From Clostridiales bacterium (GTDB lineage Bacteria > Bacillota > Clostridia > Saccharofermentanales > Saccharofermentanaceae), in the NCBI GenBank assembly GCA_017529925.1, contig JAFXMZ010000014.1:62001-126000 (forward strand): DNA of 64,000 nucleotides. The letters are read 5' to 3'. The translations under genes were made by a program, and so were the position numbers. Positions 52,591 through 61,351 of the stretch are shown here, one piece after another. Under the pieces are notes generated by a model, which worked only from the letters and a program-made list of their open reading frames with translations, was not told the DNA's origin and searched no databases. Each line of letters opens with the position of its first letter. Positions within the stretch are counted from its first letter, which is position 1.

Positions 52591-53316
52591 TCAGCCCCTT
52601 GTAGCAGATACCTCAGGTTCGGCTCTTCCGACATAGAATGATGTCTCAGTCGTGTCGGTAGGCTGAGGCTCGGGATTAGCAGGATCTGCAGCTGCAGACT
52701 TCTCAGGAAAGTTAACATCAAGAGGATAATAAGGCAGGACGGCAACATATTTCTCCTGAAGAGGAGTCGTATCGAAGATCCTGGTCTCCTTGATGAGCTC
52801 GTCATTCCTGTAACGGAGAGAGATAGCAGCAAAGCTGACACCCCAGATAATGAGAGCAAGGAGAATGAGCTGGATCAGGAGCAAAGGAGTCACTGGAACA
52901 AGGTCCATGAACTTCTTGGATACTTTTCCGCCCTTCCCTCTCTTGTTATCAGATGAGATGAACTCTGCCACCTTGTAACCGGTGGAATCGATCTTCGCGA
53001 GGATCTTCTCGAGCATAAAATTCCTTGTATACTCATCGAGGACTCTCGGAGCAAAAGTCAGATTCTCGGGAAGTGGATATTTCTCGACTTCCTCATTAGC
53101 ATTATTAAGAAGAATATCTCCAAATACGTAGATGACATCTTCACCCTTGAGAGATCCTCTCTGCTGATATGTATCGAGGTAGGACTTAATGATCGCTCTC
53201 TCTGTACGCGAAGGTTCCTTCGTGATCTCAAATACCGAAGGATAGACCATCTCAACACTGGACTGATAAAAGTCGGATATGTTCTCTCTTGTCAGTTTCT
53301 CATTCCACATATCCAT
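52591..53316 (-). CDS. Single-TM protein of the sensor/MFS cluster, unknown
   Basis: A 241-residue protein. The start MDMWNEKLTR is chosen because GGAGG lies eight bases upstream; in-frame ATGs before and after have poor spacing. The cytosolic part (1-140) is helical (NISDFYQSSVEMVYPSVFEI; SRTERAIIKSYLDTY; GEDVIYVFGDILLNNANEE). One TM helix at 142-164 follows, then a 75-residue tail rich in Pro, Glu and Thr. The first helices are faintly like sigma-factor region 2, which I regard as unproven. It overlaps the MFS-fusion gene by 17 bp, so its dose is tied to that protein. Confidence 0.72.
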   Translation of the reverse strand: MDMWNEKLTRENISDFYQSSVEMVYPSVFEITKEPSRTERAIIKSYLDTYQQRGSLKGEDVIYVFGDILLNNANEEVEKYPLPENLTFAPRVLDEYTRNFMLEKILAKIDSTGYKVAEFISSDNKRGKGGKVSKKFMDLVPVTPLLLIQLILLALIIWGVSFAAISLRYRNDELIKETRIFDTTPLQEKYVAVLPYYPLDVNFPEKSAAADPANPEPQPTDTTETSFYVGRAEPEVSATRG

Positions 53317-55570
53317 TTCCATATCCTCCGTTATTGTCATAAGGACCGTTGTATCCGTTATTGTTCATATCAGGATAAGGCATGTTATAGCCATTCTGAT
53401 CCTGATACTGTGCATCGGGATCAGCGTACTGCTGCTGGTATCCTTCAGCGTAAGGCTGCTCATACATGCCGGGCTGATACTGTCCGTCAGGGGCCTGCAT
53501 ATATGCTGAAGGATCATAATACTGATCAGCTGCAGGCATATCCGCCGGGATCTGCTGATCTCCATATCCCGTAGGTCCGAAAGGATCAGTATTAACAGGA
53601 GCTGCAGGAGCAGCAGGCTGTGATACCCGGGGAGCTGTCTTTGCAGGAGCAGCCTCACGGGGCTTGGAAGCAGCAGTCTTCGGAGCATGAGGCTTCCTCT
53701 TCTTTTTCAGGGTAGGATCCTTATCATCGACCTTATTGGAATAAGGTGAGATCGGATAGATATAAGCAAGTATGAAGAACAGGATCATGGAGATCATGAA
53801 TACGATACTGAGCTTATTGAGCCAGAGTGCAAGAGCAAATACAGGCAGTGAAAGGATCATACCTGCAACAAGCGACATCTCAGCAGCCTTACGGAGGTTT
53901 GACTTGATCCTGTTGTTAGTAAGAAGGAACAGGACATAGAGATAATAGTAGTCATGTATACCGAGCGAAAGGCCGAGAAGTGCACATGTGATGACGAGCA
54001 TTTTCGCCGTGGGAGAGATCGCAAAGAGCAGGAATCCCGTAAATGCCGCAGTCGATGAAATGATGACCCTTACCTTGGAAGTAAGGATATGAGCATATCT
54101 GTTCTTGATAACGGAAGATACGAAACATGCCGTAAATGCCGTAACGAGATAGTAGAACGACGCGGTAGCAAGAGATATACCGACTGTAGGCAGATAGTTC
54201 GGAATAAAGCCGATCATGAATGAAAGGATTATACCGAGCACGGTAAATGTCGATGCGAGGAATCTTCCTGCATATTTATCGGCAACGAGTTCAAGCCACT
54301 TATTGACGGGGAGGTCCGACTCCCTTACGAGCTTATTATCCTTGAGGAAATATGTATTCCCGAGCGCAAAGAGAACGAGCGCAACACCTGCTATGAGACT
54401 AACGATGAGTATCGAGAAACGCTCGAAGCAGATACCGGTAATGACGGCTCCGACCGAAGCACCGAGGAAATAGGAAGTTCCCTGCAGATTGTGGATCTTA
54501 CGGTCATCATAGTCATTATATCCGAGCTTACCTGCATTGATCCTGTAGTCTCTCATCGAATCATAGGAGAATCCGTAGAAGAATCCGATGGGCAGGAGCA
54601 TTGCGATAAATACAAACGGGATATCGGTAAGAGAGGAAAGAACGCTCAGCATGAGGCCGAAGACCGTCATCGTAAGGAGAGCGATACGCTCCGTGAGCTT
54701 ACCCTTGATATACTTGCGGATGTTCGAGAAACCGAAGAAACCGATCGCGAAAAGTACAAGAGACAGCAATATCAGGCTCTGGACCAGTATCGGATCATCA
54801 TCCGGGAAGCCTTTCTTGATATAACCCGGTATGACGAACGGGATAGCGATTGCACCGAAAGCCATAAAGAACGAGAGGAACCTGGCAGCATTCTCGCCAT
54901 AGATTATGAGGACAGGAACATTGGGTGTATATCCTCTCGAAAGTGTCGATACGAACAGATTTATCTCAAATATGATGATACCCATGGATACAGCTATCGA
55001 GAAGATAGTGAATATCCAGCTGAGGCTCATTCCGTTTACTGTAGAAGAGAAATCCGCCTCAGGCATCCTTATCTCAAGGATACCTGCAACAGTATTCTCG
55101 GAAGAGATAATAGGAGCAATGGCACAGACATATCGGACATTATTCTCTGTCCTTCTGGTAAATGCCTCTTCCTGAAGTTCGAAACAGTTATTATACTCAT
55201 CCCCTGCCCCGGTCAGATACTGTTCTTCCTTGCTGTCTGCCTTTCCCTCAGAGGAATACAGTCTCAGGAACGAATTACCTGCCTTGGTGTAGATATCTAC
55301 AGAATAATGCTTGCCTTCTTCATATTCATACAGAGGCAGCGGATATGTCATACCTTCATTGATCTGGGTATGTGAAAGAGCCGTCGAGGAAGCGATAGCG
55401 ATCTGCTGCATGGCATCAGCTCTCTCGCTCTCCAGTACGGTAGTATAGGTCTTTGTAAGAACAGAACTCATCACGAGGAGAACGACAAGGACTATTACAA
55501 AGCAATAGCCGATCGTAGCCGCGATAGTCTTATTCTCTCTTCTTCTCATTACTTCCGAAGATCTGCTCAT
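53300..55570 (-). CDS. Sensor-domain/MFS fusion protein with tyrosine-rich low-complexity tail
   Basis: A 756-residue protein with an uncommon layout. TM1 is at 18-40. An extracytoplasmic domain of about 145 residues (41-185) looks like a Cache/PAS-type sensor (PLYEYEEGKHYSVDIYTKAG; RYVCAIAPIISSENTVAGIL). TM2 is at 184-205. A 12-helix MFS-like transporter region follows (about 218-606; SYFLGASVGAVITGICFERF). The cytosolic tail (612-756) begins Lys/Arg-rich, becomes Pro/Ala-rich and ends in a Tyr/Gln/Asn/Gly-rich stretch with 16 Tyr in the last 90 residues. Gene overlaps of 4 bp upstream and 17 bp downstream define a three-gene operon. The ligand and transported substrate, if any, are unknown. 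Confidence 0.85.
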   Translation of the reverse strand: MSRSSEVMRRRENKTIAATIGYCFVIVLVVLLVMSSVLTKTYTTVLESERADAMQQIAIASSTALSHTQINEGMTYPLPLYEYEEGKHYSVDIYTKAGNSFLRLYSSEGKADSKEEQYLTGAGDEYNNCFELQEEAFTRRTENNVRYVCAIAPIISSENTVAGILEIRMPEADFSSTVNGMSLSWIFTIFSIAVSMGIIIFEINLFVSTLSRGYTPNVPVLIIYGENAARFLSFFMAFGAIAIPFVIPGYIKKGFPDDDPILVQSLILLSLVLFAIGFFGFSNIRKYIKGKLTERIALLTMTVFGLMLSVLSSLTDIPFVFIAMLLPIGFFYGFSYDSMRDYRINAGKLGYNDYDDRKIHNLQGTSYFLGASVGAVITGICFERFSILIVSLIAGVALVLFALGNTYFLKDNKLVRESDLPVNKWLELVADKYAGRFLASTFTVLGIILSFMIGFIPNYLPTVGISLATASFYYLVTAFTACFVSSVIKNRYAHILTSKVRVIISSTAAFTGFLLFAISPTAKMLVITCALLGLSLGIHDYYYLYVLFLLTNNRIKSNLRKAAEMSLVAGMILSLPVFALALWLNKLSIVFMISMILFFILAYIYPISPYSNKVDDKDPTLKKKRKPHAPKTAASKPREAAPAKTAPRVSQPAAPAAPVNTDPFGPTGYGDQQIPADMPAADQYYDPSAYMQAPDGQYQPGMYEQPYAEGYQQQYADPDAQYQDQNGYNMPYPDMNNNGYNGPYDNNGGYGNGYVE

Positions 55571-56247
55571 AAGCGCTGACCTCCTTTGGATGACATCTTT
55601 ATGATCCTGGGTATAAAGAGCTGGATGATAAAGAGGACTATTCCGCAGCAGACAGAAATGATTACTGCGGAGAGGATCCTGCCTTCGATATCATTACCGA
55701 GATCTGTCAGGTCCTTAAAACTGCACTTATATTCAAATACCGCTACGCATCTTCCCGTGCTGTCAGCTACGGGAACGAGGACACTCTCAAAGTTATCGCC
55801 TTCGATCGTTGCAGATGAATTATCTGCACTCATCCATTCTGAGATATCCCTGCCTGTTACGGCAAAACTGTCTTCGGAATCTGCTCCGTGGCTCAGTATC
55901 ATAGTGAGCTGTCCTTCCGAATAGAGGAAGAGCCCGTAACTCGCCGTAGTAACCTTCTCCGAGGAAGTAGGTGCGAGCATGAGGCCAAGCACTTCGCTGT
56001 ATTTGACTGCTGCAGATGAACTGTCGGCGATTATCTCATCACCCTTGATCGTCATCTTGACGATATCGGAAACCTGCTGGATCTTGGTATCGGAGATACC
56101 CTTGAATTCGGACTCAAACTGCAGTCTCATATGATGGACCGCAAAGGATACCGCCACGACGGACAATATAAGCGATACGATGATAAGTATCACTGCCCTG
56201 ACGATCCTGCTGAGCATCTCGGATTGATTTACCGATCTGTTCTCCAT
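55567..56247 (-). CDS. Two-TM protein with extracytoplasmic sensor-like domain
   Basis: A 226-residue protein with TM helices at about 16-38 and 190-213 enclosing a 150-residue extracytoplasmic domain (SYGLFLYSEGQLTMILSHGA; FESVLVPVADSTGRCVAVFE), of Cache/PAS-like beta pattern. Only a 13-residue basic tail follows TM2, so there is no kinase, HAMP, GGDEF or methyl-accepting output. It has the same layout as the N-terminal third of the next protein, suggesting an ancient duplication or a pair of sensor subunits. It is first in the cluster; AGGAG precedes the ATG. Confidence 0.8.
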   Translation of the reverse strand: MENRSVNQSEMLSRIVRAVILIIVSLILSVVAVSFAVHHMRLQFESEFKGISDTKIQQVSDIVKMTIKGDEIIADSSSAAVKYSEVLGLMLAPTSSEKVTTASYGLFLYSEGQLTMILSHGADSEDSFAVTGRDISEWMSADNSSATIEGDNFESVLVPVADSTGRCVAVFEYKCSFKDLTDLGNDIEGRILSAVIISVCCGIVLFIIQLFIPRIIKMSSKGGQRL

Positions 56248-56271
56248 AAAGTCTGTCTCCTAATAAACATC

Positions 56272-56290
56272 ATTATCTATAATAGATTAT
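56272..56290. repeat. Near-perfect inverted repeat upstream of the sensor/MFS cluster
   Basis: ATTATCTA-TAA-TAGATTAT, seven of eight positions paired, lies about 25 bp before the first gene of the cluster. No convincing -35/-10 pair was found beside it. It may be an operator or simply AT-rich sequence. Confidence 0.3.
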
Positions 56291-56330
56291 ACAATTCTTT
56301 TTCTATTTATTATTGCATCCACTTTACAAT

Positions 56331-57824
56331 TTACATCCCGAGCACCAGATCCCTGAACATGTCGCCCCTGTGTTCGAAATGTCTGAAATGGTCATATGAT
56401 GTTCCGACATTGGACATAATGACTATCTCACCCGGCTTAGCATTCTGACGGGCGATAGAGAGCGCCTCCTTATAGGCATCAACGACACTCTCACGCGTAT
56501 TCTCGAATTCATAGACATCTCCGTCCACTGATTCGATCTCGAAAACCTTATATTCCCTGCCTCTGCTCTCCTTCGCGAGGATATCCTTGATAAAACCGGC
56601 ATTTGATCCGTAGAGTATTATCCTGTCACATACCGAAAGGATGGCATCGCCAAGACCGTCATATATGCATTTCTTATCAGCTCCTCCGGCGATAAGCACA
56701 CCCTTCTCTCCTCTTGATGCCAGAGCCTTCATAGTATTGATTGTCCTGTTGGGAGAAGTATCGATCGAGGAATTATAATATCTTACACCGTCGATCTCGC
56801 GGATGAACTCGATCCTGTGAGGTACTCCCTTAAACTCTCTGGCAACACAGGCGATGTCGTCCGCCGTGGCGATACCGTAAGTTGCAAGAGCCGCCGCGAG
56901 GAAATTCTGGACATTATGGCTTCCCGGGATAAAGATATCCTTCTCAGAAATGATCGGAACGACACCGTTCTTATCCTCATAACAGAGCATGCCGTCCTTA
57001 ACATAAGCTCTGGTCAGCTTCTCTTCATCAGGATCCCTGAGTGTATCATCCTTATCAAGAGCGAAAAGGCATACCTTCCCCCTGGCCTCATTCCTCATAT
57101 CATAAGTCAGGTCACATGCAGAATTAAGGACGACCCTTCCGGAAGGTCCCTGATAGAGGAAGATATTCTTTTTCGAATCGATATACTCCTGATAATCCTT
57201 ATGAAAATCCAGGTGATTCGGCGTTATATTTGTTATTACCGCGATATCGGAGCTCTTCCTCATACCGAGGAGCTGGAATGAGGATAATTCAAGGACGGCA
57301 ACGTCATCTTCATTCATATTCCCTACCTGATCCAGAAGGGGCGTTCCGATATTGCCTCCAAGGAAGACTCTCTTTCCTGCCTTTTTGACGATCTCGGAGA
57401 TTATAGTCGTTGTAGTAGTCTTTCCGTCAGAACCCGTTACGGCAATGATCTTTGAAGGACAGAGGTTCATGAAAAGCTCCATCTCGGAAGTCAGGACGGC
57501 TCCTCTCTTTTTGGCCAGGGAGAGTTCCTCCGTCTCATATCTCATCTTGGGAGTCTTGAAAACGATATCAAAATCCTCCTCTGTAAGCTTCCTGAGATAA
57601 TCCCTGCCGAGCGACCATTTAAGCTCTACGCCGGCTTCCTTCATCTCTTCCTTAGCCTTGATGATAGACGGATCTTCTTCGCCGAGCGCATCGAAGGCAG
57701 TTATATCGACTCCGAATGAATAAAGCCACTTAATAAGCGGTCTGTTGGATATACCGACACCTATTACGGCAGCCTTCTTGCCTTTATACTCAGCTTTAAA
57801 ATCTTCCAGTTTCATATTTGCCAT
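56331..57824 (-). CDS. murD: UDP-N-acetylmuramoylalanine-D-glutamate ligase
   Basis: A 497-residue cytosolic Mur ligase adding D-Glu to UDP-MurNAc-Ala. The N-terminal UDP-binding fold is GKKAAVIGVGISNRPLIKWL. The ATP loop is AVTGSDGKTTTTTII, followed by GGNIGTPLLD, ELSSFQLLG, ITNITPNHLDFH and the C-terminal SYDHFRHFEHRGDMFRDLV. It is about 45 residues longer than typical MurD. The central motif, usually like NDSKATN, reads NSSIDTSPNRT, which I believe occurs in a clostridial subgroup. The neighbouring murJ and mrdA genes elsewhere in the window belong to the same pathway. Start chosen by AAAGGAG eight bases upstream. Confidence 0.92.
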   Translation of the reverse strand: MANMKLEDFKAEYKGKKAAVIGVGISNRPLIKWLYSFGVDITAFDALGEEDPSIIKAKEEMKEAGVELKWSLGRDYLRKLTEEDFDIVFKTPKMRYETEELSLAKKRGAVLTSEMELFMNLCPSKIIAVTGSDGKTTTTTIISEIVKKAGKRVFLGGNIGTPLLDQVGNMNEDDVAVLELSSFQLLGMRKSSDIAVITNITPNHLDFHKDYQEYIDSKKNIFLYQGPSGRVVLNSACDLTYDMRNEARGKVCLFALDKDDTLRDPDEEKLTRAYVKDGMLCYEDKNGVVPIISEKDIFIPGSHNVQNFLAAALATYGIATADDIACVAREFKGVPHRIEFIREIDGVRYYNSSIDTSPNRTINTMKALASRGEKGVLIAGGADKKCIYDGLGDAILSVCDRIILYGSNAGFIKDILAKESRGREYKVFEIESVDGDVYEFENTRESVVDAYKEALSIARQNAKPGEIVIMSNVGTSYDHFRHFEHRGDMFRDLVLGM

Positions 57825-57863
57825 CTTATGTACTCCTTTATCTGTTCCGTACCTATTATACCT

Positions 57864-59624
57864 TTATCCGCCGATATAAGATGAGTAAAGTTTACGGTAA
57901 AATCCGTCATGTTCTATGAGTTCTTTGTGCGGTCCTGTCTCGCTGACCCTTCCGTTCTCGATTACGACTATCTTGTCAGCATCGATTATGGTCGACAGAC
58001 GGTGTGCGATTATGATGCCTGTTCTTCCCGCAAGAAGATCCTTTACGGCCTTCTGGATCCTTACTTCGGTCAGTATATCGACAGAAGAAGTTGCTTCATC
58101 GAGTATGAGGATGCACGGATCCGAAGCCATAGCCCTCGTAATGGAGAGCAGCTGCCTCTGTCCCTCCGATATATCATCCCTCGATGAGGATATCTTCTCC
58201 ATATACTTTGAAGGAAGCTTTCTTATAAATCTGTCAGCCCCGGAGAGAACGGCTTTGTCTTTTGCCTCCTCGTCAGTCATCGAAGGGCGTCCGTACTTGA
58301 TATTGCTCATTATGGAACCGTTCCTGAACCATGTATCCTGCGATACAACACCAAGATAGCTCCGCAGGACATTTCTCGGTATATCCTTTATGTCTATACC
58401 ATTTACAAGTATGCTTCCCGAATCAGGTTCATAGAACCTCAGGAGCAGATTGATCAGAGTCGTCTTGCCGCAGCCTGTAGGACCTACGATAGCGCAGGAA
58501 CATCCCGATTCCACCTTGAAAGATACGTCATCGAGGACCTTTTTCCCTTCAACGTATGAGAAACTGACATTGCGGAACTCTATCGTAAAATCACCGTCAC
58601 GGTCCCAAGGAAGTTTCATCGCCGCTTCCCCTGAGAGGTCTTCACCGAGTTCTTTTTCATCAAGGAAAGCGAATACCCTCGTCATACAGGCGAAAGCATC
58701 TGACAGCTCGGTATATACGGCCGACAGGTCATTAAACGGCTTCATGAACTGGTTGGAATACATGAGAAGCGACGTCATCGCACCTACTGTAAGTACTCCG
58801 CTCATTACTGAATCGGCACTGATAAAGGCGACTCCCGCATAGATGAGCGCATTGATGAACCTTGTCGAAGGATTTGTTATCGACGACAGGAATGTGGCCT
58901 TGCCCGATGCTTTTCGATATGATTCATTCGTCTCATCGAAAAGGGCCGCCGTCACGGATTCGGTATTGAATGCATGGATGGTAGTAAAGTTGCCTGCCTC
59001 CTCTGAGATCAGCGATGTCTGTTTCGCCCTTATCTCGGACTGCTTTCTGAACGATCTGAATGACCGTGAAGCGATGAAATAAGAGACAATGAACGAAAGA
59101 GGCGTAAATACCACAACGAGGAGAGCTATCCTGTAGTTGATAAACAGCATGACTCCAAGTGTCAGGACAAGAGCCGTAACACCGGATGCAAACTGGTTGA
59201 GGAACAGAAGGACGCCGTCACCTATAGTCTCTATATCAGAGATTATCATGCTCTGGATATTTCCCGCAGAAGCTCTGTCGAGGAATGAAACCGGCAGCTT
59301 TCTTATCTTTCCGTAGGAATCATTTCTGATCCTGAGCGTCATGTTATAAGATAACGAGTTGTTTATCCGCTGAAGGATATACTGAAATACCGACGATATG
59401 ATGATAAAACCGGTCATGATCAGAAGATATATAGTCACGCCCTTAAGATCGACCCTGCCCTCGCCCCCGGTGACGCAGTCTACAGCTTTTCCGGCGAGAT
59501 AAGGGATGAGTATGGAAAGACATGAAGATATTACTGCAACGATGACGGAAACAGCGAGCATCTTCTTCCCGCCCTTGAGATATCCGGTCAGTCTTCCTAT
59601 CGTGCCCTTCTTCATATTTCTCAT
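57864..59624 (-). CDS. ABC exporter half-transporter, subunit with complete ATPase residues
   Basis: A 586-residue fused TM-ATPase protein. Six TM helices lie in about 1-325. The ATPase domain has Walker A VGPTGCGKTTLINLL, signature ISEGQRQLLSITRAM, Walker B CILILDEATSSVD with the catalytic Glu, and the switch His in IIIAHRLSTI. The signature deviates (ISEGQ for LSGGQ). It lies 4 bp after its partner, which has the complementary defects, so they form a heterodimer. Substrate (drug, lipid or peptide) is unknown. Confidence 0.92.
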   Translation of the reverse strand: MRNMKKGTIGRLTGYLKGGKKMLAVSVIVAVISSCLSILIPYLAGKAVDCVTGGEGRVDLKGVTIYLLIMTGFIIISSVFQYILQRINNSLSYNMTLRIRNDSYGKIRKLPVSFLDRASAGNIQSMIISDIETIGDGVLLFLNQFASGVTALVLTLGVMLFINYRIALLVVVFTPLSFIVSYFIASRSFRSFRKQSEIRAKQTSLISEEAGNFTTIHAFNTESVTAALFDETNESYRKASGKATFLSSITNPSTRFINALIYAGVAFISADSVMSGVLTVGAMTSLLMYSNQFMKPFNDLSAVYTELSDAFACMTRVFAFLDEKELGEDLSGEAAMKLPWDRDGDFTIEFRNVSFSYVEGKKVLDDVSFKVESGCSCAIVGPTGCGKTTLINLLLRFYEPDSGSILVNGIDIKDIPRNVLRSYLGVVSQDTWFRNGSIMSNIKYGRPSMTDEEAKDKAVLSGADRFIRKLPSKYMEKISSSRDDISEGQRQLLSITRAMASDPCILILDEATSSVDILTEVRIQKAVKDLLAGRTGIIIAHRLSTIIDADKIVVIENGRVSETGPHKELIEHDGFYRKLYSSYIGG

Positions 59625-59628
59625 AGGA

Positions 59629-61347
59629 TCACACCGCCTTCATCTGAAGATCCGCGAGCTGCCTGTAGCTCGAACTCGATCTCATGAGCTGCTCATGTGT
59701 ACCGGCGGCACCGATCCTGCCGTCATCCATAAATATGATCAGGTCACAGTCTTTTATCGTCTTGATCTTCTGCGAGATCATTATTATCGTCGTGCTTTCC
59801 TTAAGTCTTTTCAGATTGTCAAGAAGCCTGTTCTCGGTACCTGCATCAAGAGCAGATGTCGAATCATCCAGTATGAGAAGTCCCGGAGAGCCCGCGAGGG
59901 TCCTTGCTATTCCGATCCTCTGTCTCTGGCCGCCCGAAAGGCCGCTTCCTCCTTCAGGGATCACATATGAAAGGCCCTCGTCCTTGCCCGCTACTACATC
60001 ATCGCAGCATGCCGCCTCAACGGCTCTTTCGATATCGCCGGATGTTACAAAGGATCTTCCCAGACTGATGTTGTATTCAAGAGAACCCGAGAAGAGCTTA
60101 GTCTTCTGAAGACAGATACCTACTTCCTTGTGAAGAGAATCTCTCCTTATGTTCGAAGAATCGATACCGTCGATCAGGATCCTGCCGCTGTCGGGAACGT
60201 AAAGTGATGCCGCCAGCTGTGATATCGTCGATTTGCCGGAACCGGTCATACCAATTATCCCGATGCGCTGTCCCTTTTCAGCCTTGAAGGAGACTTTATC
60301 GAGTGTCGCCTCCGAATTTCCCGGGAAAGTAAAAGACACATTATCAAATTCAAGAGAATGCGGAACGCCGGAATCATCGAGCGCTATATCACCGCCTGAA
60401 ATGTCATCAGCTCTTTCCATCAGATTACCGACCCTGGCTGCGCATGCGGCAGCACGGCTGACCGTGACTATAAGATTGGCGAGCTTGATGAGTTCGACCA
60501 GGATCTGTGACATATAGTTATAAAGAGCAATGAGCTGGCCTGCGGTAAGATCTCCTCCGTCGATCCTGAGCGCTCCTCTCATTATCAGGAAGCAGACAGC
60601 AAGGTTGATAAGAAGATATGTGACCGGATTCAAAAATGACGATATACCGGCAGCTTTCTTCTGAAGAACGGATAGAAGGCCGCTCTTTCCTTCAAACTCC
60701 TTATAGTTATCTTCACTCCTGTTAAATCCTCTGATAACCCGGAGCCCTGCAAGACCGTTATCCGTAAGATCGACTATGTCATCGAGGCCTTCTCTTGTCG
60801 ATCTGTATGAAGGGATAGCCGCCTTCATGTTATATCCGACAAATATGCCGAGGATAGAAACAGTTACGACAAATATGAGTGCGAGCCTCATATCGATCGT
60901 AAATGCCATTATGACCGCACCGAAAACGATGAACGGGGAACGCAGCAGGAGCCTCAGTGTGAGGTTGATCCCGCTTTGTATCTGGTTGACATCTGATGTA
61001 AGGCCGGTAACGAGATTTCCCTTTCCGATCCTTTCATACGAAGAAACGGACAGGCGCTGCATCTTATGGAACAGATCCTTCCTAAGTTCTGATGAGATGC
61101 CCGAAGCCGCATATGCCGCAAAGTACTGGGCCATGATGGCACTAATATATCCGACAAGTGCGAAGATACCGAGGAGGATTATACATTTGACGCAGTAATC
61201 ACTGTCATTGCCCGCGATACCCTTGTCGATGAGCGATGCAATGACGAGCGGGACCGTCAGCTCGAATAAAGCCTCGAGCAGTTTGAACAACGGTCCGAGC
61301 AGACACTGTATCTTATAATTCTTCCAATAGCTCAGTACGGTCCTCAT
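59629..61347 (-). CDS. ABC exporter half-transporter, subunit with degenerate ATPase residues
   Basis: A 572-residue fused TM-ATPase protein. Six TM helices lie in the first 310 residues. Walker A is IGMTGSGKSTISQLA and the signature GLSGGQRQRIGIARTL is canonical. Walker B reads LLILDDSTSALD, with Asp in place of the catalytic Glu, and the switch His is Gln (MISQKIKTI). In TM287/288, BmrCD and similar exporters this pattern gives one inactive and one active ATP site: this canonical signature completes the active site with the partner's Glu and His. It starts 4 bp after the amidohydrolase gene. Confidence 0.92.
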   Translation of the reverse strand: MRTVLSYWKNYKIQCLLGPLFKLLEALFELTVPLVIASLIDKGIAGNDSDYCVKCIILLGIFALVGYISAIMAQYFAAYAASGISSELRKDLFHKMQRLSVSSYERIGKGNLVTGLTSDVNQIQSGINLTLRLLLRSPFIVFGAVIMAFTIDMRLALIFVVTVSILGIFVGYNMKAAIPSYRSTREGLDDIVDLTDNGLAGLRVIRGFNRSEDNYKEFEGKSGLLSVLQKKAAGISSFLNPVTYLLINLAVCFLIMRGALRIDGGDLTAGQLIALYNYMSQILVELIKLANLIVTVSRAAACAARVGNLMERADDISGGDIALDDSGVPHSLEFDNVSFTFPGNSEATLDKVSFKAEKGQRIGIIGMTGSGKSTISQLAASLYVPDSGRILIDGIDSSNIRRDSLHKEVGICLQKTKLFSGSLEYNISLGRSFVTSGDIERAVEAACCDDVVAGKDEGLSYVIPEGGSGLSGGQRQRIGIARTLAGSPGLLILDDSTSALDAGTENRLLDNLKRLKESTTIIMISQKIKTIKDCDLIIFMDDGRIGAAGTHEQLMRSSSSYRQLADLQMKAV

Positions 61348-61351
61348 CTGA

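Noticed and set aside
52591..53000. Cytosolic part of the single-TM protein as a membrane-tethered sigma factor.
   Set aside because: Resemblance to sigma region 2 is limited to a few helical positions, and no region 4 HTH follows; kept only as a remark.
54491..55375. 294-codon open frame on the plus strand opposite the sensor-MFS fusion gene.
   Set aside because: The composition (rich in Arg, Glu, Tyr, Asp) is that of antisense to membrane protein codons; no ribosome binding site.
56248..56330. Consensus promoter before the sensor/MFS cluster.
   Set aside because: TATAAT-like elements exist but none has a matching -35 at 16-18 nt; expression may come from murD upstream.
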